Positions 1 through 9,278 of a stretch of 64,000 nt of DNA are shown piece by piece (position 1 is the first letter of the stretch; each line of letters opens with the position of its first letter). Source of the DNA: Ruminococcaceae bacterium UBA5891 (GTDB lineage: Bacteria > Bacillota > Clostridia > Oscillospirales > Acutalibacteraceae); NCBI GenBank assembly GCA_002431945.1, contig DJET01000048.1, positions 18,385-82,384 on the forward strand, read 5' to 3'. The notes under the pieces were generated by a model. The model had not been told where the DNA came from, did not search any database, and saw nothing but the letters and a program-made list of their open reading frames with translations. The position numbers were made by a program, and so were the translations under genes.

Positions 1-872
1 TCGTCCGCCTGTGCGGCGCCTTCCTTTGGCTGACGGGTAGTATAAATTTTATATGTTCGTTTAGAGCCGTCCTGTGCCTCTACCACAATACGGGTAATAT
101 TTTCGCCTATGTAGGGAAGATCGTCTCCTGTTATCGTAACCTTAGAGGTAGGGTCAACCGCCTCAGCCGTAATTTTTAATTTCTTAACATTATAAGGAAC
201 TACCGCCTTATAAATCTTAACATCAGAAGAAAATTCCGGCGTTATCTCGGCGTTGGCAACCTTAAGCGTTTTAAGACTGATAGAATCGTAAACATTGTTT
301 TTGTCCGTTTCGCTGTTTTGTCCGTTATTTCGCGAAGATGTATAGCTGTTGTCCTTTTGATTGCCGGAGCTGTTGTTTTTTTCCTCATTTACTGTTTGAG
401 CTGCCGCGGTTTGAGCGAACGCTGCGTCGGCTATGCTTAAAACGCCTGTGCCTGCGGAAGCTGAAACGTCTGTTGCGGTAACGTTAAATTCGCCTGCCTT
501 TTCAACCCTGAACGTAGCGGTCAGCATATCCGCTTTTACCTTAACGGGATTTTCCGTTGTCATATCGCACATTACGAATTTTACAGAACCGTCCGATTTA
601 TTGTCGGTTAATTTCCAGCCGCCCGCAATATCCGAGCTTATTTCCTTTAGGGTGAGCATTGCCCCGTCATATTTCAAGGTTCCGTTAACGGCAATAATAT
701 CTTCCCTGTCAGGATTTTCTATTGAAAGCGTGATCTCTATTTCATCGCCCGAACGGACCGCAGAGGGTCCGCCGAGCTTTACCGATAATGAAGAAGCAGC
801 ATTAGCGGGGAAGGTCGAAAATACTCCGAGACAAGCAAATAAAATTAAAATCGCATTACGAATTCTTTTCAT
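1..872 (-). CDS. Secreted cohesin-domain protein with cadherin-like domain, 3' end cut by window edge
   Basis: The gene starts at the ATG at 870-872, 12 bases after the stop of the dockerin gene, with a GAGGTGAG ribosome binding site. It runs off the window at base 1. A signal peptide (about residues 1-25) is followed by a cohesin-like beta-sandwich (about 27-140: SVKLGGPSAVRSGDEIEI, then AVNGTLKYDGAMLTLKEI). Next come a Ser/Asn/Gln-rich linker (about 145-185) and a cadherin-like beta-1 domain (SLKTLKVANAEITPEF onward). Cohesins bind dockerins with high affinity in cellulosome-type assemblies at the cell surface. The immediately upstream co-transcribed gene ends in a dockerin-like domain, which supports this reading. 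Cohesin assignment is from fold pattern, not from a profile search. The missing C-terminus could hold further cohesins or a wall anchor. Confidence 0.75.
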   Translation of the reverse strand, partial: MKRIRNAILILFACLGVFSTFPANAASSLSVKLGGPSAVRSGDEIEITLSIENPDREDIIAVNGTLKYDGAMLTLKEISSDIAGGWKLTDNKSDGSVKFVMCDMTTENPVKVKADMLTATFRVEKAGEFNVTATDVSASAGTGVLSIADAAFAQTAAAQTVNEEKNNSSGNQKDNSYTSSRNNGQNSETDKNNVYDSISLKTLKVANAEITPEFSSDVKIYKAVVPYNVKKLKITAEAVDPTSKVTITGDDLPYIGENITRIVVEAQDGSKRTYKIYTTRQPKEGAAQAD

Positions 873-884
873 ATTCTCACCTCA

Positions 885-3800
885 TTATTTTAGCTTTACC
901 TTGCCGTTTACCGCCAAAAGCAATACCGCAAGGTCATCAACGTCAATACCGGTTTTTCCGTTAACATTTGCCGCATACTCGCCGTAAACGTCAAGCCCTG
1001 CTTTTGTGCAAAGGTAATTTGCAAGTCTTTGTACGTCTTCCGTATTCACAGCCAGATTGCCGTCCGTATCGCCCAACATATACAGCGATACTCTGTGCTT
1101 GGTTTCAAAACCGTTCATAAGCGCAAACTGCATATCAATAGTAAGCGGTACGCTGTAATCCGTAATCTCGGTATTGCCCTTAAATACACGGATATATTCG
1201 TTGTGATCCAGCTTTTCAAGAACGGACTTAACCGTTTGGCCCAAGGTATAACCGATCATAACATCACCGCTGACGGTAAATGTATCCGATGTAATTCTGT
1301 CGGGGAAATCATCAATTTCGTTAAGCGTCTTACCGTCGGAGGTTTTGAAGAGCTTGATGTTGTCAACATATGCCTCTCCTCCGCCGTCATATACGAAGAA
1401 GCCGACGCGCTTATAATCGCTTGTATTAAAGCTGAATGACGCTCTGGTCCATTTTGAATCTTCAGCAATATCTTCATCGCTGAACTCATACATTAAAATC
1501 TTATCCGGATGCCAGTAATTACCGTTGATCATACCGAAACCGCCGTTTCCTGCCTTAAGAATACTGTATTCGGCAGTAAATGTATATTCGGTATTAGGCT
1601 CAACCTCGATCCACTTAATTAAGTATGTTTTCTTCGGATTACCGGTATATTTAAGGTTTGCGGTATAATGCATCGCTTTTCCTCTTGTGGTGCCGGTATT
1701 TTCGATTTGCGCGGTATAACCGTATGAACCTGCAGACTCCCAGAAGGAAATATCATCGTCTGAGAAATCACCGTTTTCAATAAGATTCTTGTTATCGTCA
1801 CAGTCAAGCTTTTCAGGAGCGCTTGATGTAACGGTAACGCTTTTCATATCTCTTAAAGGAGGATTGTAAAGCTTTGCGTCGGTGCTCTCAAACAGGTACA
1901 TATCGTCTACAAACAAAGACGAGCTTGCACCCTTAAAGCCGATACCGATCCTTTTGGCGTTTCCGCTGTTAAAGTTAAACCTTACAATATGGTATGCGTC
2001 GTCGCTGCTTACAAATAAGCCGTGAACCTCATAGTTGCGATTTGAAGTTTTAATGAACTCGCTGTTATACGGATCGACAATGCCAAAGCGGATATCGTTT
2101 TTATTTACCGAGTCTCTTTGTTCGGCTCTGGCAAAAACGGTAAAGTAATAATCCGTATTCGGTTTAACGTCAATATACATTATGTTCATTGTGGGCTTGG
2201 CAACATTCTGCGTTTTGAAATGTAAAGCCTTTTTGCCCGTATGCGCCTTATCGGTGGTAACAGTAATATCCCCCGAACCCATAAGTGTGCTTTGATTCCA
2301 GTTGCCGTCTTCCTCAAAGCCGCCGTTGGTAATCAGGTTATCCGCATCATCGCAGATATAAGCTATACTCCAGGCGGTGCCTCTGTCTTCAAAACGTCTG
2401 TAACCACTTATCATATACGGAGCTACATAATCTCCGTTAAATTCCGTATCGGATTTATATTTCGGGTATAACAACGTAGTACCGCTCAGAATAGCGCCGC
2501 CGAATCTTTGAGAAAGCTTTTTGTCGATAGTCCACTCAACAAACTCGTCGTCAGGCAGGTCAGAAGCGTTCGGAATATTTGCTTCGGCTCCTACAGCGCC
2601 CGATATTCCCGTGTACTTTCCGTCGTTGTTCTTGTATATTATAAAACCGTCGTTTTCATTTATAACCTCATTAACGGTTAAATCGTCTATATACATTTCA
2701 AAGCTGTTGCCTGCAGACTGTACGTAGAAGCAAAGATATTTATAGCTGTTGTCAACTACCGTGCCGGTATCGATTACCGTGCTGTACGTCGTCCACTCGG
2801 TATTGCCGGTAATTCCCGTAAGCGGTGCGGAACCGTTAAGACTCTTTTTGGCAGGATTTTCACCGCCGTAAAAATTCCAGTTTGAAGCGTTGTTCCCAGC
2901 CATCAAATAGGGCTTGTTCGGTCTGCCGTTTAATTTATATTTAAATGTAACGGTATACTTTGTTTCAGGTCTTAACACAATATTATTAAAGCGTATCGGG
3001 AACTGAGCATATGCCGTACTTCCTGAAAATTTAACACTCTTGTTTTTGTATCCGTTTGCAACAGATATACCGTCAAGAGCATAATGTATAGGATCGTTAT
3101 CATTTTCAAAATCCTCTACAAAAAGCTCGTTTTGTTTAGCGCCGTATTCTGCGTAAAGCAGCGTTGTGCCTTCGGTGAACTTTCCGCCGAATTCCTGCGT
3201 TAAGCCTTTATCGGCATACCACTTTAAGAACTGCTTGCCGTCGGCGGAATCGGGACCGTTCGGTACGTTCGCGTCGGTGCCTACCGCGCCCGCTATCGCC
3301 TCGTAATCGCCGTCGCTGTTCTTATATATAACAACTCCGTCGGTATCGTTTGCGGTTTCATAAACAGTAAAATCGTCTAAATACATTTCAAAGCTGTTAC
3401 TGCCCGACTGCACGTAAAAGCAAAGGTATTTATAGCTGTCGTTTACAACAGTGCCGGTATCGATTACCGTGCTGTATGTCGTCCACTCGCTGTTGCCGGT
3501 AATTCCCGTAAGCGGCGTGGAACCGTTAAGGCTTTTTGCGGCAGGATTTTCGCCGCCGTAAAAATTCCAGTTTGAAGCGTTGTTCCCCGCCATTAAATAG
3601 GGCTTATTCGGTCTGCCGCTTAATTTATACTTAAAGGAAACGGCATACTTTGTGTTAGGCTTTAGCTCTATGTTATTAAGGCGAACCGGAAACTGAGCAT
3701 ACATTCCGCCCGTGTATTTAAGGGCGCTGTCCTCTTCAGTGCTTGTAACGGATATTCCGTCAAGAGCATAGTGTACGGGGTTCTCTCCCCCGAAGTCCTC

Positions 3801-5291
3801 TACAAAAAGGTCGTTTTGCTTAACGCCGTATTTTGCATAAAGCAACGTTGTGCCTTCGGTGAACTTTCCGCCGAATTCCTGCGTTAAGCCTTTATCGGTA
3901 TACCACTTTAAGAACTGCTTGCCATCTGCGGAATCAGGTCCGTTCGGTACGTTCGCGTCGGTACCTACCGCGCCGGTTACCGCAGCATAATTACCCTCGC
4001 TGTTCTTATATATCACAACTCCGTCCGCTTCGTTTTCCACACGGCAAACCGTGAAATCGTCCAAATACATTTCAAAGCTGCTTCCGGCAGACTGTATGTA
4101 GAAGCAAAGGTATTTATAGCTGTCGTTTACAACAGTGCCCGTGTCGATTACCGTGCTGTATGTCGTCCACTCGCTGTTGCCGGTAATTCCCGTAAGCGGT
4201 GTCGAACCGTTAAGGCTCTTTGCGGCAGGATTTTCGCCGCCGTAAAAATTCCAGTTTGAAGCGTTGTTTCCCGCCATCAAATAGGGCTTATTCGGTTTAC
4301 CGCTTAATTTATATTTAAAAGAAACGGCATACTTGGTGTTGGGCTTTAGCTCTATGTTATTAAGGCGAACCGGAAACTGGGCATACATTCCGCCCGTATA
4401 TTTAAGAACATTGCCCTCTTCCGAGTCTGTAACGGATATTCCGTCAAGAACATAATGTACGGGGTTATTTCCCTCAAAGTCCTCAACAAAAATCTCGTCA
4501 CGTTTAGCGCCGTACTCTGCGTAAAGCAGCGTTGTGCCCTCGGTGAACTTTCCGCCGAATTCCTGCGTTAAGCCCTTATCGGTATACCACTTTAAGAACT
4601 GCTTGCCGTCGGCGGAATCGGGACCGTTCGGTACGTTAGCGTCTGCCCCTACCGCACCTGCTATTGCCGCATAATCGCCGTTGCTGCTCTTATATATAAC
4701 AACTCCGTCGGTATCGTTTGCGGTTTCATAAACAGTAAAATCGTCTAAATACATTTCAAAGCTGCTGCCGGCAGACTGTATGTAGAAGCAAAGGTATTTA
4801 TAGCTGTCGTTTACAACGGTGCCGGTATCGATTACCGTGCTGTATGTCGTCCACTCGCTGTTGCCGGTAATTCCCGTAAGCGGTGTCGAACCGTTAAGGC
4901 TTTTTGCGGCAGGATTTTCGCCGCCGTAAAAATTCCAGTTTGAAGCGTTGTTCCCCGCCATCAAATAGGGCTTATTCGGTCTGCCGTTTAATTTATACTT
5001 AAAGGAAACGGCATACTTTGTGTTGGGCTTTAGCTCTATGTTATTAAGGCGAACCGGAAACTGAGCATACATTCCGCCCGTGTATTTAAGGGCGCTGTCC
5101 TCTTCCGTGCTTGTAACGGATATTCCGTCAAGAACATAATGTACGGGGTTATTTCCCTCAAAATCTTCTACCTGCACATCATTTGAGGCCGCAAAGGCAT
5201 TAAATCTGCCGCCCGAAACAGCTCCGGAGCAAACCGAACTGATTAAAACAGAAAGAGCGCAAAAAATACCGGCAATTCTTTTGATTTTCAT
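885..5291 (-). CDS. Secreted multi-module carbohydrate-binding protein with C-terminal dockerin
   Basis: This 1468-residue protein has a signal peptide (1-35), then four tandem modules of about 228 residues (from residue 41). Each module combines a CBM4/9-like jelly roll (from VEDFEGNNPVHY to FEMYLDDFTV) and a short repeat resembling the InlB/Flg_new beta-grasp repeat (FLKWYTDKGLTQEF, TTLLYAEYG). Two further CBM4/9-like domains follow (LITNGGFEEDGNWN and LIENGDFSDDDISFW). The last about 65 residues resemble a type I dockerin with two calcium-loop repeats (GDTDGNLAVNTEDV and NVNGKTGIDVDDL). No catalytic domain is recognisable, so it is likely a glycan-binding scaffold component. It lies 14 bases downstream of the GH-A gene and 12 bases upstream of the cohesin gene in one operon. 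The dockerin call is by motif; the second loop starts with Asn rather than Asp. Confidence 0.75.
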   Translation of the reverse strand: MKIKRIAGIFCALSVLISSVCSGAVSGGRFNAFAASNDVQVEDFEGNNPVHYVLDGISVTSTEEDSALKYTGGMYAQFPVRLNNIELKPNTKYAVSFKYKLNGRPNKPYLMAGNNASNWNFYGGENPAAKSLNGSTPLTGITGNSEWTTYSTVIDTGTVVNDSYKYLCFYIQSAGSSFEMYLDDFTVYETANDTDGVVIYKSSNGDYAAIAGAVGADANVPNGPDSADGKQFLKWYTDKGLTQEFGGKFTEGTTLLYAEYGAKRDEIFVEDFEGNNPVHYVLDGISVTDSEEGNVLKYTGGMYAQFPVRLNNIELKPNTKYAVSFKYKLSGKPNKPYLMAGNNASNWNFYGGENPAAKSLNGSTPLTGITGNSEWTTYSTVIDTGTVVNDSYKYLCFYIQSAGSSFEMYLDDFTVCRVENEADGVVIYKNSEGNYAAVTGAVGTDANVPNGPDSADGKQFLKWYTDKGLTQEFGGKFTEGTTLLYAKYGVKQNDLFVEDFGGENPVHYALDGISVTSTEEDSALKYTGGMYAQFPVRLNNIELKPNTKYAVSFKYKLSGRPNKPYLMAGNNASNWNFYGGENPAAKSLNGSTPLTGITGNSEWTTYSTVIDTGTVVNDSYKYLCFYVQSGSNSFEMYLDDFTVYETANDTDGVVIYKNSDGDYEAIAGAVGTDANVPNGPDSADGKQFLKWYADKGLTQEFGGKFTEGTTLLYAEYGAKQNELFVEDFENDNDPIHYALDGISVANGYKNKSVKFSGSTAYAQFPIRFNNIVLRPETKYTVTFKYKLNGRPNKPYLMAGNNASNWNFYGGENPAKKSLNGSAPLTGITGNTEWTTYSTVIDTGTVVDNSYKYLCFYVQSAGNSFEMYIDDLTVNEVINENDGFIIYKNNDGKYTGISGAVGAEANIPNASDLPDDEFVEWTIDKKLSQRFGGAILSGTTLLYPKYKSDTEFNGDYVAPYMISGYRRFEDRGTAWSIAYICDDADNLITNGGFEEDGNWNQSTLMGSGDITVTTDKAHTGKKALHFKTQNVAKPTMNIMYIDVKPNTDYYFTVFARAEQRDSVNKNDIRFGIVDPYNSEFIKTSNRNYEVHGLFVSSDDAYHIVRFNFNSGNAKRIGIGFKGASSSLFVDDMYLFESTDAKLYNPPLRDMKSVTVTSSAPEKLDCDDNKNLIENGDFSDDDISFWESAGSYGYTAQIENTGTTRGKAMHYTANLKYTGNPKKTYLIKWIEVEPNTEYTFTAEYSILKAGNGGFGMINGNYWHPDKILMYEFSDEDIAEDSKWTRASFSFNTSDYKRVGFFVYDGGGEAYVDNIKLFKTSDGKTLNEIDDFPDRITSDTFTVSGDVMIGYTLGQTVKSVLEKLDHNEYIRVFKGNTEITDYSVPLTIDMQFALMNGFETKHRVSLYMLGDTDGNLAVNTEDVQRLANYLCTKAGLDVYGEYAANVNGKTGIDVDDLAVLLLAVNGKVKLK
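2436..5171 (-). repeat. Four tandem 684-bp repeats inside the dockerin gene
   Basis: Four consecutive units of 684 bp begin (reading the minus strand) at 5171, 4487, 3803 and 3119. The first three are nearly identical in protein and in most codons; the fourth is more diverged (one extra residue near its start and many substitutions in its second half). The near identity points to recent duplication or gene conversion. The region would be prone to copy-number change and to assembly collapse. Confidence 0.9.
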
Positions 5292-5305
5292 TTTATCACC
5301 TCAAT

Positions 5306-7255
5306 TTAACGTAATTCTGTGATTGAGAAATCGTCGTAGTATGCTGTCATTGAATTTTTATTACCTGTGCAAGCCTGCAATCTTACCTTTGAGTCCTCCG
5401 AATCCGTAACAATGGTAAAGGTTCGTTCTACCCAGCCCTCGCCGACAAGATTTTGTCCCGAATACTGCACGGTTAAATTCTGCCACTTATTCTCGCTGTT
5501 TAAGCGGCTGCAGCGTATAAAGGAATTATCGCCCTCGCCGTTGTAGGTATAGCTGTCAAACTTGATCTTGTAGCTAATTCGGTAATTCTTGTTAGGTTCA
5601 ACGTCTACCACCTGATAGAAAGCGCCGTAATTTGACGCGTCGTTACCGTTGATAGTATCTATTTTTGCAGACTTATTTCCGGTTGCGGCCTGTTCGTCAG
5701 TAACTCCGCCGACCTCAAAGGTCCAATTTTCTGCGCCGTCCTCAAAGCTGCTGTTTTTAACAAGGTTTTGGGGTATAAACAGCTCTGCGGCGTTGTTCGC
5801 AGTGCCCACGCTGCTTCTTCCGTTTGCGTCGTAGCCGGTAACACGATAGCAGTAGGGTATTCCGGTAGGTACGGTAGTATCGGTATATTTAATAAGACCG
5901 TTATCTATACTGTATTCATTGATACCCAAATCATCTGCAACTGTTTTCCATGTGGCGCCGCCGTCATCCGAGCGCTCTAATTTGAATTTTTCTATGTTTC
6001 TTCCGGGTATCCAGAATACCTCGTTGCTTCCCTTATTTGCCAGCAGCACCGGCGCGTCAAGCACATCGGTAAGGCCCCTGTATTCATTTATGCCGTCATT
6101 GATAACATAGCGGAATTCCGGCGCCCAAATATGCATGGTTTCATAATCGGTTGTGTTACCCGTAAACATAACAAAGTTTTTACCGCCGTCGTAAGCGCCG
6201 CCGTATTTGAAGTAAAATGCTCCGAGCCAGCCGCCTTCTTTGGCTGTAACGATAAACTTTTGCTTAATTCTGCCCCAATAGGGTGTGGAAAAATCCGTTC
6301 CGTCGGAATCCTCGCCGATATTATATTCGCCGATATATCCCGGTCTGCCCTTGTAATGCTCTGCGATATTGCCGGTAGAACCGCCCGAATGATAAATATT
6401 ATTGCCGATCAAATCAACCTTGGTATCGTTTAAGCGGTATTCCTTTTCGGTTCCGCCGCCCTCCTCGGTAGAGGTCAGCATATTAGGCATCTTTGCCTTT
6501 ATTCTGTCGTGGAAAGCATTTAACCATTCGGAATAATGCTCCCATGTAGTACCAAAGCAATCGCCCTGCATATCTCCGCGCTCAGGGTCGTTAACATAGG
6601 TTGTGGAATTTTCAACCGTTAATCCGCAGCAGATTACAACGTCCTGATATTCCGCTATAATATCCGCTATCGGATCAATAACATTATCAAAATACATTTC
6701 CCTTGCCGTATCGTTCCAGAGGTAGCTCGTATATTTTTCCCAAGAAACCGATCTCGGCTCCGAGGCGCATTCCGGTATACCGTGGGGCTGAATAGACGGA
6801 ACAAGATACATTCCCAGATCGCGGCATAATTCAAGCAGATCTCTTAAATTTGTTTTAAACTGGTCGTCTAATTTTACGCAATATCCGTTTTCATCAAAAT
6901 GAATACCCTGCATATCGGTCAACAGCCAATAATTTATGGCGTTAAAGCCCAAGGCCTTAATATTGTAAATATCAATATATGCCATATAATGGTTATATGT
7001 AGCCGATTTATTTGAAATAAAATTCGGTCCTAAGCTGTGCTCGTCAAAATCCACCATGCCTACATAATTATAGTCGCAGCCGTAAACAAAGCCGTCGCGG
7101 TCTAAAAGATATTCCCAAGAGTTTTTAAAGCCCGCTTTCTCAAAGTCCCATTGCAATGCCGACGTCTTGTTTATAACGGAAGTTGCTGTCACTGAACCCA
7201 CAAGCAATGCCACTGCTGTTACGATTGCAGTAATTTTTGATCTGACTGCTTTCAT
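5306..7255 (-). CDS. Secreted clan GH-A glycoside hydrolase (GH5-like) with Fn3-like and CBM-like domains
   Basis: A 649-residue exported enzyme. A signal peptide (about 1-32) precedes a TIM-barrel catalytic domain (about 40-385). By motif the acid/base is Glu215 in GLTVENS and the nucleophile is Glu310 in YIGEYNIGE, the usual clan GH-A arrangement after strands 4 and 7. A fibronectin-III-like domain (about 395-495) and a CBM4/9-like module (LVKNSSFEDGAENW to the end) follow. The start has AAGGAG 7 bases upstream. The gene lies between the sugar-binding lipoprotein gene and the dockerin gene in the same direction, and the nearby mannosidases suggest a mannan or N-glycan substrate. Family is uncertain: GH5 is the best guess, but a related GH-A family is possible. 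It has no dockerin of its own. Confidence 0.75.
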   Translation of the reverse strand: MKAVRSKITAIVTAVALLVGSVTATSVINKTSALQWDFEKAGFKNSWEYLLDRDGFVYGCDYNYVGMVDFDEHSLGPNFISNKSATYNHYMAYIDIYNIKALGFNAINYWLLTDMQGIHFDENGYCVKLDDQFKTNLRDLLELCRDLGMYLVPSIQPHGIPECASEPRSVSWEKYTSYLWNDTAREMYFDNVIDPIADIIAEYQDVVICCGLTVENSTTYVNDPERGDMQGDCFGTTWEHYSEWLNAFHDRIKAKMPNMLTSTEEGGGTEKEYRLNDTKVDLIGNNIYHSGGSTGNIAEHYKGRPGYIGEYNIGEDSDGTDFSTPYWGRIKQKFIVTAKEGGWLGAFYFKYGGAYDGGKNFVMFTGNTTDYETMHIWAPEFRYVINDGINEYRGLTDVLDAPVLLANKGSNEVFWIPGRNIEKFKLERSDDGGATWKTVADDLGINEYSIDNGLIKYTDTTVPTGIPYCYRVTGYDANGRSSVGTANNAAELFIPQNLVKNSSFEDGAENWTFEVGGVTDEQAATGNKSAKIDTINGNDASNYGAFYQVVDVEPNKNYRISYKIKFDSYTYNGEGDNSFIRCSRLNSENKWQNLTVQYSGQNLVGEGWVERTFTIVTDSEDSKVRLQACTGNKNSMTAYYDDFSITELR

Positions 7256-7295
7256 CGCTCTTCTCCTTTAATAGTTTTTTTCTGACTGTAAACGC

Positions 7296-8807
7296 CTATC
7301 CCCATTTTTTTATCTTAGAAATATTCTTATCAAGTACGCCCGACCATTTTTCAAGAACGGTCTTAACGTTGTTTGAGCCGCACTCGCTGAGCTCATTGAA
7401 CATTTGACCTGCGGTATAGTTGCCGCCGTAAGCGACAATACCCTTGTAATTCATAAATGATTTTTCCTGCTCCCACATCCAGCTGGTGAAGCTAAGCAGG
7501 CCGTCTGCTTTGTCCGACCAAAGAGGAGCGTCTGTGGGATCATATGCAGAATCAAGCCAATAACGCAGCCAGTAGCCTGCCGCCTCGGCGTTCTTTGCTC
7601 CCTTGGGGAAGCCCCAAAGCTTTGCCTCGCCCGGAAGAACCACGTTACTGCCCTTAGGCGAAGGAGTGGGCGCAAAGCCCCAATTAAATTTAACGTTTTT
7701 ATCAAAAACATCGCCGCGCTGGGCTACGTAATTTCCTGTAAGAAGCATCGGCACATCGCCCGAATAGAAGCCGCCGTAGCTTTCGCTGCCTAAAACCTTA
7801 TGCTCGAATTTAAGCGTATTAAGGAACTGCCAGCCCTTTAAAACCTTATTATATGCCGTACTGTTTTTCGGATCTGCATTATTTATAATTCCGCCGTTGC
7901 CGTCATATTCAATGGCGTCTGCTCCGGCTGAATTTGAAAGGAAATTCAAACCGTAGTCACCCGATAAGGGAGTTTTAATGCCTTTATCCTGTTTGAGCGT
8001 AAGACAGGTTTGAACAAGTGTTTCCCAATTCCAGTTGCCCTCCTGCCAAAGCTGATACGGATCCTTAACGCCTAACTTTTTAAACAGATCCTTATTAAAA
8101 AACACGGGATAAAAGGTTACCATTGTGGAAGACTTGATCATTGCACCGTAATACTTGCCGTTCCATTTATACTGATTCATAGTATTAAGGTCGTATATCT
8201 TATCATCAAGGTTAAGCTTACCTGCGTCTAAGGTCTGGAAATAATCGTTTGTAATACTGGTGGGGAAATCGGTCATTGCCATAGGCGCCAAATCGGGCGA
8301 ATTGCCCTGACCTATCATAGAGGCAAGCTTGGTTGTATGCTTATCAACGCCGCTTACGATCCACTTAATTTCAATTCCGGTTTCTTTTTTGAAAATTTCC
8401 GCCTTGCGTTTTTCGGTTGTACCGGGGTTCCACCAAATAAGATGCTTAACGGTTGTGCCCTTTAACGATTTCGGAACAGACTCAAGGAAGCTCTTGGTTG
8501 CCTCTTCATCTATTTCGTGATTGTCCTCAGGCTTATAAACAGAGTCTCCCGATGTAGACTTTCCGCCGCCGGAGCCGCTGCCCGAATTTAAAATTCCGTT
8601 GCTTTTGCCTCCATTACCGCCGCTGCCGCCGCCTGAACTGCCGTCGGCAATAACATCCTCGTCGTCAGAATCCACAGCGTTCTGAATCAGGTCGTCGCCT
8701 GTCGAATCAACCGATTCGGTGCTTGATTTGGAACAGCCCGAAAATACTGCCGTCACCATTAAAAGCACCATTAAAATTGCCGTAATTTTCTGTAATGCGG
8801 TTTTCAT
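7296..8807 (-). CDS. ABC transporter sugar-binding lipoprotein (family 1 solute-binding protein)
   Basis: This lipoprotein (503 residues) has a hydrophobic leader ending in the lipobox VFSGC, then a long Gly/Ser-rich linker (SSGGGSGGNGGK, SGSGSGGGKSTSG). A typical periplasmic-binding-protein fold follows (KHLIWWNPGTTEKRKAEIF, then GVDKHTTKLASMIGQGNSPDL). It should capture an oligosaccharide outside the membrane and hand it to an ABC permease. The ATG at 8805-8807 is chosen because GGAGG lies just upstream; a longer reading frame from 8822 would put that ribosome binding site inside the coding region. No permease or ATPase gene lies next to it, so the partner transporter must be elsewhere. It is the first gene of the SBP/GH-A/dockerin/cohesin operon. 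Confidence 0.85.
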   Translation of the reverse strand: MKTALQKITAILMVLLMVTAVFSGCSKSSTESVDSTGDDLIQNAVDSDDEDVIADGSSGGGSGGNGGKSNGILNSGSGSGGGKSTSGDSVYKPEDNHEIDEEATKSFLESVPKSLKGTTVKHLIWWNPGTTEKRKAEIFKKETGIEIKWIVSGVDKHTTKLASMIGQGNSPDLAPMAMTDFPTSITNDYFQTLDAGKLNLDDKIYDLNTMNQYKWNGKYYGAMIKSSTMVTFYPVFFNKDLFKKLGVKDPYQLWQEGNWNWETLVQTCLTLKQDKGIKTPLSGDYGLNFLSNSAGADAIEYDGNGGIINNADPKNSTAYNKVLKGWQFLNTLKFEHKVLGSESYGGFYSGDVPMLLTGNYVAQRGDVFDKNVKFNWGFAPTPSPKGSNVVLPGEAKLWGFPKGAKNAEAAGYWLRYWLDSAYDPTDAPLWSDKADGLLSFTSWMWEQEKSFMNYKGIVAYGGNYTAGQMFNELSECGSNNVKTVLEKWSGVLDKNISKIKKWG

Positions 8808-9006
8808 TTTTATTCCTCCCATTTATATGATAGTAGTTTTTTAAGTTCCTCTTCAAGAACCGTATTATACCGTTTGAGAATACGCACGTTATCCTGTCCT
8901 TAATTATGACGGTTAAAAAAAGACTGCAATTACATATCTCCACGGTATCGCCGTTAAGTCGGAGCCTTAACGGAGCATTAAGAATTTCCGCACCGTCTGT
9001 ATTTTA

Positions 9007-9062
9007 ATTGTAAATCTTACAGCTTTAAAAAACAATATGCGATAAGTATTATTTATGGATAA
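9007..9062 (-). promoter_or_regulatory. Shared 29-bp operator-like motif plus -10 box for the SBP operon
   Basis: Bases 9034-9062 carry the motif AATATG-N2-ATAA-N9-ATGGA-Y-AA, also found before the two GH38 units. On the minus strand it is followed after 21 bases by TACAAT (9007-9012), a good -10 box, so the motif covers the -35 position. This is the layout of an activator site of AraC type. The 471-bp gap between the SBP and araC-like genes holds only this site, the opposing promoter, and AT-rich DNA. Confidence 0.6.
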
Positions 9063-9179
9063 AACAATCAACTTTTTTAAGTTTTGCTGTTTTTGCCTTT
9101 TTAAACAGATTTTTAATATTATAAAATTTTAATTAAATTCAAAAAAATGTATTAAGAAATTTAATATTAAAATCATTTG

Positions 9180-9208
9180 TTGACATTTGATTTTATCTAT
9201 TATATACT
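9180..9208 (+). promoter_or_regulatory. Sigma-A promoter for the AraC-type regulator gene
   Basis: TTGACA (9180-9185), a 17-base spacer and TATACT (9203-9208) lie 70 bases before the regulator start. The match to consensus suggests steady expression of the regulator, independent of the 29-bp motif. Confidence 0.8.
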
Positions 9209-9278
9209 AAACATTAAGATACACCGCAAAAAACCGTCAATATGCTTTTTTATTAAAAAAGGAGGATAAAATTACCAT

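Noticed and set aside
433..987. 184-codon plus-strand open frame
   Set aside because: It lies antisense to the cohesin and dockerin genes, lacks a ribosome binding site and has no protein-like pattern.
2436..5171. CRISPR-like or mobile repeat array
   Set aside because: The units are 684 bp, contiguous and in frame within one protein; there are no spacers.
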